NCBI GenBank assembly: GCA_035485475.1
Contig: DATHOA010000153.1
Span: forward strand, 1 to 5,291
DNA: 5,291 bases
Direction of reading: 5' to 3'
Origin: DAIDKA01 sp035485475
GTDB taxonomy: Bacteria > Pseudomonadota > Gammaproteobacteria > Steroidobacterales > Steroidobacteraceae
Of this stretch, positions 1-5,291 are shown piece by piece. Under the pieces are notes generated by a model that saw nothing but the letters and a program-made list of their open reading frames with translations, did no database searches and was not told the origin of the DNA. The position numbers and the translations under genes are program-made. Every line of letters starts with the position of its first letter. Position 1 is the stretch's first letter.

Positions 1-439
1 CCGCCGGAATCGTCGTGCCGGGTACCAGGAAGGAGGCGGACGGATTCCAGATGATGCCCGTGGGCGCGGCCGGAGCCGGATTGAGAGGGTTCTTCGGATC
101 CACTGCATGACACGAACCGGCTGCGACGACGTTACCAGGCAGCGGGATCGATACCTGCAGGCCGATTTTCGTGCCATTGCCAAGATAAAGAGTCGAGCAC
201 CCGTTCTGGTTGTCATTGACCCAGAACGGACTGCCGGCGGGGCTGAAGGCAATGCCCCAGGCATTCTGCAGTACGGGATCCTGGATGGACGCCTTGTTGG
301 TGAGGTTCGATACGAGCGGCGTGACCACGTACAGGTCGCGGTGCATTGGCGAATCGTCGTCATCGGCGAGGACCGTTGCCGGGACGGCCGCAACCGCAAT
401 GACGGTTGCAGCAGCAAAGTGACGGATGAACGAGCGCAT
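1..439 (-). CDS. Exported protein resembling TIGR03118 family, partial (C-terminus beyond left edge)
   Basis: The reading frame is open from an ATG at 439 to the left edge, giving 146 residues with no stop. Residues 1-25 look like a Sec signal peptide: Arg/His near the start, an alanine/valine-rich core, and a likely cleavage after VLA (25) before an Asp run (DDDD, 26-29). The mature part contains NAWGIAFSPAG (59-69) followed by PFWVNDNQNG (71-80) and STLYLGNG (82-89). This pattern recalls TIGR03118, a family of uncharacterised exported proteins with a beta-propeller-like character, some of which carry PEP-CTERM sorting signals. The far C-terminus is outside the window, so no sorting signal can be checked. 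The start is supported by AAGGGGAG five bases upstream. It is transcribed divergently from the acetolactate synthase-like gene. The family assignment comes from remembered motifs and the molecular function is unknown. Confidence 0.75.
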   Translation of the reverse strand, partial: MRSFIRHFAAATVIAVAAVPATVLADDDDSPMHRDLYVVTPLVSNLTNKASIQDPVLQNAWGIAFSPAGSPFWVNDNQNGCSTLYLGNGTKIGLQVSIPLPGNVVAAGSCHAVDPKNPLNPAPAAPTGIIWNPSASFLVPGTTIPA

Positions 440-444
440 GATAA

Positions 445-452
445 CTCCCCTT
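445..452 (-). promoter_or_regulatory. Ribosome binding site of the exported-protein gene
   Basis: On the minus strand this reads AAGGGGAG and lies five bases before the ATG at 439. It decides the start and places the signal peptide at the very N-terminus. Confidence 0.65.
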
Positions 453-482
453 GCAAGATTGGCGGACATTCGTGCGGTGGTG

Positions 483-511
483 AGTACACGCGGCGCCCAT
501 ATGGGTTCCAA
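483..511 (-). promoter_or_regulatory. Possible sigma70-type promoter for the exported-protein gene
   Basis: On the minus strand TTGGAA (511-506) and TGTACT (488-483) are separated by exactly 17 bases. Each hexamer matches the consensus at four of six positions. Transcription would begin near 476, leaving a leader of about 37 bases that contains the ribosome binding site. The spacer includes a perfect palindrome (496-505). With four-of-six matches in GC-rich DNA this could be chance. Confidence 0.25.
496..505. repeat. Perfect 10-bp palindrome CCCATATGGG in the divergent intergenic region
   Basis: CCCATATGGG is its own reverse complement, and the symmetry does not extend to the flanking bases. 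It lies inside the spacer of the possible minus-strand promoter, a position where a bound dimeric repressor would block polymerase. No second copy was noticed in the intergenic region, so an operator role is only inferred. Confidence 0.35.
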
Positions 512-616
512 GGTCGTGGAATCTATTTTGCGGGCATTGCCCAGCTGTCGCCTGCGCCGGCCGCAGCTGCTACGTCCCGATTGACTGCGGCGCATTGATA
601 AACTGGCTCTATGCAC

Positions 617-624
617 AGGAGAAG
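617..624 (+). promoter_or_regulatory. Ribosome binding site that fixes the TTG start of the acetolactate synthase-like gene
   Basis: AGGAGAAG sits just before the TTG at 628, with about five bases between the GGAGA core and the start codon. The other in-frame TTG at 595 has no purine-rich stretch before it. It would add eleven residues (through AQEKT) ahead of the point where family homology begins. Confidence 0.7.
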
Positions 625-627
625 ACA

Positions 628-2277
628 TTGATCAAAGGCTCGGACTTGTTGGTTGCCGCCCTGGAGAATGAAGGGGTCGAGCGCATTTTCGGAATTCCTG
701 GCGAGGAGAATCTCGATGTCGTGGAGGCAATCCGCAAGTCATCGATTCAACTGGTACTGACCCGCCACGAACAGGCGGCGGCGTTCATGGCTGCGACCCA
801 CGGCCGGTTAACCGGCAAACCGGGCGTTTGCATTTCAACCCTAGGTCCCGGCGCCCTGAACCTGTCTACTGGCGCGGCCTATGCGCTGCTTGGGGCGATG
901 CCGATGATCATGATCACCGGCCAGAAAGGCATTCTGTCCTCGCGGCAGGCCCGGTTTCAGATCGTGGATATCATCGCGGCGATGAAACCCCTGACCAAGC
1001 TCACGCGTCAGGTGGTGTCGGCCACGATGATCCCGACACTGGTGCGTGAGGCCTTCCGGGTGGCCACAGAAGAGCGCCCGGGCCCGGTCCATTTGGAGCT
1101 GCCCGAAGATATCGCAGCGGAGCGGTGCGATGACCTGCCCCTGATTGCGCCGCATCCGGTCGAGTTACCCCTCGCCAACCCCGCCGCGCTCGAGCGCGCG
1201 GCCGCGATTATTCTGAAGGCGCAGCGGCCGCTGCTGATGTTTGGCGCGGCAGCCTCGCGTCCACGCTCGACCGCCGATCTCGCCCAATTCGTCCTGCGGA
1301 CCCGGATTCCGTACTTCACGACACAGATGGGCAAGGGGACGGTCCCGGGCGGAACCGAACTGTACATGGGGACCGCGGCGCTCTCGGAGCGGGACTATGT
1401 GCACGAGGCAATCGAGCGCGCCGATCTCATTGTGACGATTGGCCACGACACGGTGGAGAAGCCGCCGTTCATCATGGGCGCCACGGGCCCGCAGGTCATT
1501 CACATCGGGTACCAGGCAGCAAGCGTTGAACAGGTGTATTTCCCGCAATCCGAAGTGATTGGCGATCTTGGCATGTCGCTGCGCATGTTGGCCGATCGTC
1601 TGGAAGGCAAGCTCACCTGCGCACAGGCCCTGCTGCCATTACGCGAATCCATATTGAAGAGCATCGCGGCTCGGGATCGCGAGGAGCGTTTCACTCCGCA
1701 ACGCCTGGTCCACGATATTCGCGAAGTGATGCCCGCCGATGGGATCGTGGCGCTCGACAACGGCATGTACAAGATCTGGTTTGCCCGAAACTATCGCACC
1801 CGGATGGCGAACACACTGTTGCTCGACAACGCGCTCGCAACGATGGGTGCGGGGCTGCCCTCGGCGATAATGGCGGCCATATTGAATCCGCGCCGGCACG
1901 TCATGGCCGTATGCGGTGATGGCGGCTTCATGATGAACAGCCAGGAGCTGGAAACCGCGGTTCGGCTGCGCCTGGACCTGGTCGTGGTCATCATCGAGGA
2001 TCACGCCTACGGAATGATTCGATGGAAGCAGGCGGTCGATCACTTCCCCGACTTCGGCATGACCTTCGAAAATCCCGATTTTGTTCGCTATGCTGAAAGC
2101 TACGGCGCACACGGAGCGCGCGTGGAGCGCGTCGGTGACCTGAAACCCACGCTGGAGCGCGCCTTCGCCGCCGGCGGCGTGCACCTGGTCAGCGTTCCCA
2201 TTGACTATTCGGAAAACGAACGCGTACTGGTCACGGAACTGCGTGAACGATTCCCCGCAACGGGCACGCCTGTCTAA
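628..2277 (+). CDS. Acetolactate synthase-like ThDP-dependent enzyme, large (catalytic) subunit
   Basis: Members of this family condense two pyruvates into 2-acetolactate with release of CO2, using thiamine diphosphate and Mg2+ in the cytosol. The TTG start gives 549 residues, normal for the family. The N-terminal pyrimidine-binding domain (about 1-170) has FGIPGEEN (21-28), RHEQ with the catalytic Glu48, and a GPGALNLSTG segment. A central domain follows (about 190-320), then the diphosphate-binding domain with GDGGF from 430. The usual NN that closes the metal motif is Glu457-Asp458, and Asp458 could still bind Mg2+. The segment GMIRWKQ (462-468) has Lys where biosynthetic AHAS has the Trp linked to 2-ketobutyrate preference. 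With no small-subunit gene adjacent, a catabolic or specialised role is likelier than branched-chain amino acid synthesis. Glu48 argues against glyoxylate carboligase. The family is secure; the exact substrate is not. The gene converges on marC with a 4-bp overlap. Confidence 0.88.
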   Translation: MIKGSDLLVAALENEGVERIFGIPGEENLDVVEAIRKSSIQLVLTRHEQAAAFMAATHGRLTGKPGVCISTLGPGALNLSTGAAYALLGAMPMIMITGQKGILSSRQARFQIVDIIAAMKPLTKLTRQVVSATMIPTLVREAFRVATEERPGPVHLELPEDIAAERCDDLPLIAPHPVELPLANPAALERAAAIILKAQRPLLMFGAAASRPRSTADLAQFVLRTRIPYFTTQMGKGTVPGGTELYMGTAALSERDYVHEAIERADLIVTIGHDTVEKPPFIMGATGPQVIHIGYQAASVEQVYFPQSEVIGDLGMSLRMLADRLEGKLTCAQALLPLRESILKSIAARDREERFTPQRLVHDIREVMPADGIVALDNGMYKIWFARNYRTRMANTLLLDNALATMGAGLPSAIMAAILNPRRHVMAVCGDGGFMMNSQELETAVRLRLDLVVVIIEDHAYGMIRWKQAVDHFPDFGMTFENPDFVRYAESYGAHGARVERVGDLKPTLERAFAAGGVHLVSVPIDYSENERVLVTELRERFPATGTPV

Positions 2278-2966
2278 CTGGTGGTGTCGACGGCCCCGGG
2301 CAGGACGGTGGCCAGCAGCGTCCGCAGCCCGTTCCACACGATCTGCACGCCGATGCAGAACAAGATGAACGCTGACAAACGAATCAGCACATTGGTTCCG
2401 GTGCGCCCAAGTTTGTTCAGGATCCGGTCCGCGTAGCGATAGCACAGATAAATACTCACGGCGACGATGAATACGCCGATGACGTGAGCCAATGCAGTCG
2501 TAAAGAGGGATCTCAAGCCCCGTGGCGGATTTGCGCCCAGGGTGATCGCGACGGATATCGATCCAGGACCAACGGTCAAGGGCATGGTGAGAGGATAAAA
2601 TGCTCGCTCGGTAAGGACATCGGCGTCGGGAGTGGAGATCCGATCGGAGACGGCCGGTGACTCCGGGGCCATCAGGAATGACCAGCCGATGGCGCATACG
2701 ATCAAGCCGCCGCCGACCTGCACCGCCGGGATGGACACGCCAAAGATATCCAGCACGTAGGCGCCAATCAGTACCGAGACGGCCAGCAGGAAGAAACTGT
2801 TGATAGCGACCAGGCGCGCGGTGCGCGCCCGGTCCGCCGGCGTCAGCGAACTGACCATGGCGAGATAAATCGGGGCACCGCCCAATGGATCCACGATGGG
2901 AAAGAGCGCCGCGATCGCAAGTAGCACCACGGAAAGAAAGTGGTTGATGTCCTGAAAGAGGGCCAT
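2274..2966 (-). CDS. MarC family (UPF0056) integral membrane protein
   Basis: A 230-residue, strongly hydrophobic protein with the MarC signature segments: FPIVDPLGGAPIYL (22-35), FYPLTMPLTVGPGS (123-136) and a C-terminal RLSAFILFCIGVQ (196-208). About six membrane spans are visible, near 9-35, 52-76, 80-100, 123-144, 153-177 and 193-215. A hydrophilic loop at about 101-121 separates the two halves. The family sits in the inner membrane. It was once linked to multiple antibiotic resistance, but its transported substrate is not established. The ATG at 2966 lies 35 bp after the MepK-like gene; there is no clear ribosome binding site and no start codon upstream in frame before that gene's stop. 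It is probably the last gene of the minus-strand cluster. Its TAG overlaps the TAA of the acetolactate synthase-like gene, leaving no room for an intergenic terminator. Confidence 0.92.
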   Translation of the reverse strand: MALFQDINHFLSVVLLAIAALFPIVDPLGGAPIYLAMVSSLTPADRARTARLVAINSFFLLAVSVLIGAYVLDIFGVSIPAVQVGGGLIVCAIGWSFLMAPESPAVSDRISTPDADVLTERAFYPLTMPLTVGPGSISVAITLGANPPRGLRSLFTTALAHVIGVFIVAVSIYLCYRYADRILNKLGRTGTNVLIRLSAFILFCIGVQIVWNGLRTLLATVLPGAVDTTS

Positions 2967-3001
2967 GGTCCGGGCAGTGTGCCGGATCTGTACGTCCGCG
3001 A

Positions 3002-3550
3002 CTACCAGTACCTGACGCGGCCCGTATCCACGTGTACGAAATCAGAGGCGCGGTAGTATCCGACTCCACCGCGACGCAGGGAGCGCGCCACATCAGCCAG
3101 GCGGTCGGTTGGAAACGACTCCAGCCGGACATCAATGGCTTTGCCGAGCATATGCATGCTGTGCTCGGCGACGCCGTTGCCGTACTGGCGCAACATTTCA
3201 TTCGTCTTGGGCGAGCGATAGGCGGAGATGACATGGAACGCGCGCTCCGAGCCAACCTTGGTTCGCAGCTCAAACAGTACGTCGAGCAATGTCGGATCGA
3301 TGGCGTGAACCTCATTGGTGCGGAAGTCGCGCAGCACATGATTTACCTGCTGCAGGACCTCCGGTTGGTATTCACCATCCCGCCAATACGCGGCGGTGAG
3401 CCTCTCACCCGTATGCGTATGGACGAAGGATACTGACCGCAGGTGCGCGTTGTCTGCCATTGCAGATCTGGCCGATATCGCCGCCGCGGCACCGCAGACC
3501 AAGGCCATGCGTGCGATGAATCCTCTCCGGTTGATCCTAGGGGTGCTCAC
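3002..3550 (-). CDS. MepK/YcbK-like murein endopeptidase (DUF882, M15 fold), Tat-exported
   Basis: Proteins of this group are periplasmic zinc peptidases; E. coli MepK cleaves meso-DAP to meso-DAP (3-3) cross-links in peptidoglycan. From a GTG at 3550 the product is 182 residues, the same length I recall for MepK. The N-terminus has a twin-arginine motif, NRRGF (7-11), an alanine-rich core (16-27) and a likely cleavage after AMA (30-32). The catalytic domain shows ISAYRS (108-113), then H133, D140 and H173 in the S-x-H-x-x-G-x-A-x-D and FVHVDTG contexts expected for zinc ligands, plus GGVGYY (161-166). The frame stays open upstream to a start at 3679, but that extension lies over the glycosylase gene and would bury the signal peptide. 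The GTG overlaps the glycosylase TGA as GTGA, which supports this start and coupled translation. Confidence 0.9.
   Translation of the reverse strand: MSTPRINRRGFIARMALVCGAAAAISARSAMADNAHLRSVSFVHTHTGERLTAAYWRDGEYQPEVLQQVNHVLRDFRTNEVHAIDPTLLDVLFELRTKVGSERAFHVISAYRSPKTNEMLRQYGNGVAEHSMHMLGKAIDVRLESFPTDRLADVARSLRRGGVGYYRASDFVHVDTGRVRYW
3547..3550 (-). other. GTGA start/stop overlap between glycosylase and peptidase genes
   Basis: The GTG start of the peptidase (3550-3548) shares bases with the TGA stop of the glycosylase (3549-3547). No well-spaced Shine-Dalgarno precedes the GTG; AAGGGG lies about 15 bases upstream. Re-initiation by the terminating ribosome is therefore the probable mode of translation. 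Confidence 0.75.
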
Positions 3551-4155
3551 CTGGGTGGTCGGAAGCCCCTTCGGGCGCGTTCGGCCTTGCTCCTGATGGC
3601 ACAGCCTTCGACATGATCGTTGATCAGTCCGGTGGCTTGCCGGAAGGCATGAACCGTCGCGGGCCCAACGAACGTCCACCCATGCCGCCGCAGCTCTTTC
3701 GACAATGCGAGAGATTCGGCCGAGGTGGACGCCGTCGTCCCGGCGGCGTGACGCTTCGTGTCCGTCTCGTAGCGCCAGACGAATGCTGCAAATGATCCCT
3801 CGCGTTTGACCAGCTCCCGGAGCCGGCGTGCATTGTTGATGACGGCCTCGATCTTGCCGCGGTGACGCACGATCCCCTCATTCTTGAGCAGACGCTCGAC
3901 ATCGCGCGGGGCGAAACGGGCGATTTGATCGAAATCAAAATTGCGGAAAGCCGCCCGGAAGTTCTCGCGCTTGGCCAGGATGGTTCGCCAGCTCAATCCC
4001 GACTGAAAACTCTCCAGGCAGATGAATTCGAACAGGTGACGGTCATCGCCGACGGGGAACCCCCATTCGGTATCGTGATAGGCCCGGAATTCCGGTGCCG
4101 AGGCGCTCCAGCGACAGCGCGCCAGCCCGTCTGGACCTTCTATCGTGGCGCTCAT
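3547..4155 (-). CDS. tag: DNA-3-methyladenine glycosylase I (Tag)
   Basis: Tag removes 3-methyladenine from alkylated DNA, leaving an abasic site for base excision repair in the cytoplasm. The 202-residue product follows E. coli Tag (187 residues) along its length. Its zinc-binding residues are all present: C14, H27 (in AYHDTEWG), H181 and C185 (in NDHVEGC), with the spacing of the E. coli C4/H17/H175/C179 set. E48 in ICLES matches E. coli E38, and GLSW (53-56) is kept. A helix-hairpin-helix-like segment lies around GIVRHRGKIEA (94-104), and TSTSAE (about 142-147) and FVGP follow as in the family. There is a basic tail after C185. The ATG at 4155 overlaps the upstream kinase stop as ATGA, so translation is probably coupled. 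No Ada-type alkylation-response gene is visible here. Confidence 0.95.
   Translation of the reverse strand: MSATIEGPDGLARCRWSASAPEFRAYHDTEWGFPVGDDRHLFEFICLESFQSGLSWRTILAKRENFRAAFRNFDFDQIARFAPRDVERLLKNEGIVRHRGKIEAVINNARRLRELVKREGSFAAFVWRYETDTKRHAAGTTASTSAESLALSKELRRHGWTFVGPATVHAFRQATGLINDHVEGCAIRSKAERARRGFRPPR
4152..4155 (-). other. ATGA start/stop overlap between kinase and glycosylase genes
   Basis: The ATG of tag (4155-4153) shares bases with the TGA of the sensor kinase gene (4154-4152). No clear Shine-Dalgarno precedes the ATG, so tag is probably translated by ribosomes finishing the kinase gene. Confidence 0.75.
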
Positions 4156-5291
4156 GCGGGCGCCGGATTCGCGCGGTGCGCACGCAACACTTCCCGAAGG
4201 CGGTCGGGGTCGATTGGTTTGGTGAAATGGTGGTCGAAGCCCGCCGCGAGCGCTTCGGCCTTGTCTCGAGTTTGTCCCCAGCCGGTTGCCGCAATGAGCA
4301 GGACGGCCCGACCCTGATCACTCTGGCGCACCCGGCGGGCCACTTCGTAGCCGCTCATCCTGGGCATACCGATGTCCAAGAGGGCCACGTCGGGCAGGAA
4401 CGTCGGCCAGGCGGCGAGGGCCTCATGGCCGTCGCGCACGACGGTGACCTCGTGACCATCCATGCGCAGCAGCATGGCGAGACTCTCCCCGGCGTCGCAA
4501 TTGTCGTCGGCAATCAGCACCTTGCAGCGCACAACCTGTTCGCAGCCTGGATCGATGGCGCGATTCTGCGCGGAAACCGTAGCCGTTCGCAGTGGCAGGC
4601 GCACGATGAACTCACTGCCGCGCCCGACTCCGGCGCTTTTCGCCTCGATGGACCCGCCATGAAGTTCGACCAATCCTTTCGCCAGAGCGAGGCCAATTCC
4701 CAGGCCGCCTTCCGAATGATCATGACTCGAGGCCACTTGCGAGAACATCGCGAAGACACTCGTGATCGCCTCGGGTGGCAGCCCGATGCCATTGTCGATC
4801 ACGCTGATCGCGAGTGTGTTCTCAGTGCACGCGGCGCACAGCCGCAGCGCGCCCTCCGGATCGGTGTACTTGGCGGCATTCGTCAGCAGGTTGGAAAGCA
4901 CCTGGGCCAGGCGCAGCGGGTCGGCGATGAAGTGCACCGGATCGGCAGGCAGTTCAACGGAAAGTGCATGGCGCTTTGAATCGATGATCGGACGGGCGGG
5001 CTCTATTGCCGCTTGAACGATCTCATCGAGCCTGACCGTCTCGGTGCGCAGTCCCAACGTGCCGCGCGTGATGCGCGAGATGTCAAGCAGGTCCTCGAGC
5101 AGCAGGGACATATGCTGCACCTGGCGGCTGATGACATCACTGCTCCAGCGCTTCTGGGCCTCCGTCGCGGTTGGCGCCTTGAGAATAAGCGCTGCCTGGC
5201 GGATGGGCGCGAGCGGATTGCGCAGCTCGTGCGCGAGTGTGGCCAGGAATTCGTCCTTGCGCCGATCCGCTTCGCGAAGCGAGGTTTCGGC
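4152..5291 (-). CDS. Hybrid sensor histidine kinase/response regulator, partial (N-terminus beyond right edge)
   Basis: The frame is open through the right edge; 379 residues lie in the window (numbered here from that edge). Residues 10-31 form the dimerisation H-box, FLATLAHELRNPL, with phospho-accepting His21. The ATPase domain follows with an N-box NAAKYT (Asn138), G1 box DNGIG (166-170), F-box FAMFSQ (180-185) and G2 box GGLGIGLALAK (195-205). A receiver domain (about 256-379) has the acidic pair D262/D263, the phospho-acceptor D306 in LLDIGMP, T336 and K358 in TKPID. All catalytic residues appear intact. A GTG at 5120 could be mistaken for the start, but it would remove the H-box, so the true start lies outside the window, probably with a sensory (PAS-like or other) domain. 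No output domain follows the receiver, so signalling would pass to another protein. First visible gene of the cluster. Confidence 0.93.
   Translation of the reverse strand, partial: AETSLREADRRKDEFLATLAHELRNPLAPIRQAALILKAPTATEAQKRWSSDVISRQVQHMSLLLEDLLDISRITRGTLGLRTETVRLDEIVQAAIEPARPIIDSKRHALSVELPADPVHFIADPLRLAQVLSNLLTNAAKYTDPEGALRLCAACTENTLAISVIDNGIGLPPEAITSVFAMFSQVASSHDHSEGGLGIGLALAKGLVELHGGSIEAKSAGVGRGSEFIVRLPLRTATVSAQNRAIDPGCEQVVRCKVLIADDNCDAGESLAMLLRMDGHEVTVVRDGHEALAAWPTFLPDVALLDIGMPRMSGYEVARRVRQSDQGRAVLLIAATGWGQTRDKAEALAAGFDHHFTKPIDPDRLREVLRAHRANPAPA

Larger units (their letters stand above)
440..627. other. Divergent intergenic region
   Basis: This 188-bp gap separates the two divergently transcribed genes and must hold both start regions. 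It contains both ribosome binding sites, the possible minus-strand promoter and its palindrome. A TTGACT at 581-586 resembles a -35 box for the rightward gene but has no good -10 at the right distance. I see no RNA gene and no convincing small ORF. Confidence 0.6.

Noticed and set aside
107..598. A 163-codon open frame on the plus strand
   Set aside because: Most of it is antisense to the exported-protein gene, which has a ribosome binding site, signal peptide and family-like motifs. The frame has none of these.
581..613. TTGACT as -35 box of a promoter for the acetolactate synthase-like gene
   Set aside because: The hexamer is good, but at 16-18 bases downstream there is no acceptable -10 (TGGCTC at 17). 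A start there would leave almost no leader before the ribosome binding site.
595..627. TTG at 595 as the start of the acetolactate synthase-like gene
   Set aside because: It adds eleven residues without family similarity and has no ribosome binding site, while the TTG at 628 has AGGAGAAG at good spacing.
1639..3339. A 566-codon open frame on the minus strand
   Set aside because: It runs antisense to the acetolactate synthase-like gene, then out of frame through marC and the peptidase gene, all of which have clear family motifs. Its translation is rich in Arg, Cys, His and Ser with no recognisable domain, as expected from a stop-poor shadow frame in GC-rich DNA.
3551..3679. Upstream start at 3679 for the MepK-like peptidase
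   Set aside because: It would place 43 residues ahead of the Tat motif and overlap the glycosylase gene by more than 130 bases. The GTG at 3550 gives a normal signal peptide and a 4-bp overlap.
4095..4979. A 294-codon open frame on the plus strand
   Set aside because: It lies entirely antisense to the hybrid kinase and tag genes, whose catalytic motifs are intact. No family features are visible.
5118..5120. GTG at 5120 as the start of the sensor kinase
   Set aside because: The frame stays open to the right edge and encodes an intact H-box with the phospho-accepting histidine at 5229-5231, so the gene begins outside the window.

Overview
The window reads as an ordinary chromosomal stretch from a GC-rich, Gram-negative proteobacterium. 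The evidence is a Tat-exported MepK-type murein endopeptidase, a MarC-family inner-membrane protein, a soft hybrid histidine kinase and a Tag-type glycosylase. A gammaproteobacterium is my best guess, but the sequence does not settle the class. It holds six protein-coding genes, two of them cut by the window edges. I see no RNA genes, mobile elements, CRISPR arrays or long repeats.

Layout. Positions 1-439 (minus) are the N-terminal part of an exported protein resembling the TIGR03118 family. Positions 440-627 are a divergent intergenic region with a possible minus-strand promoter whose spacer is a perfect 10-bp palindrome. Positions 628-2277 (plus) are a single-gene thiamine-diphosphate enzyme of the acetolactate synthase type, starting at TTG behind a strong ribosome binding site. 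Its stop codon overlaps by 4 bp the stop of the last gene of a minus-strand cluster.

That cluster runs from the right edge towards the left: hybrid sensor kinase/response regulator (4152-5291, N-terminus outside the window), 3-methyladenine DNA glycosylase I (3547-4155), MepK-like peptidase (3002-3550), then MarC-like membrane protein (2274-2966). The first three are joined by 4-bp ATGA and GTGA overlaps, and marC follows after 35 bp, so one transcript is likely.

How they fit together. The cluster puts a signalling protein upstream of DNA alkylation repair, peptidoglycan remodelling and a membrane protein. A stress or envelope role is conceivable, but only co-transcription is supported by the sequence. 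The acetolactate synthase has no small regulatory subunit beside it, and its active-site variations look more like the catabolic enzymes than the branched-chain amino acid biosynthetic ones. I found no convincing new biological system. The most useful second looks are the variant metal-binding motif of the ThDP enzyme and the coupled minus-strand cluster.
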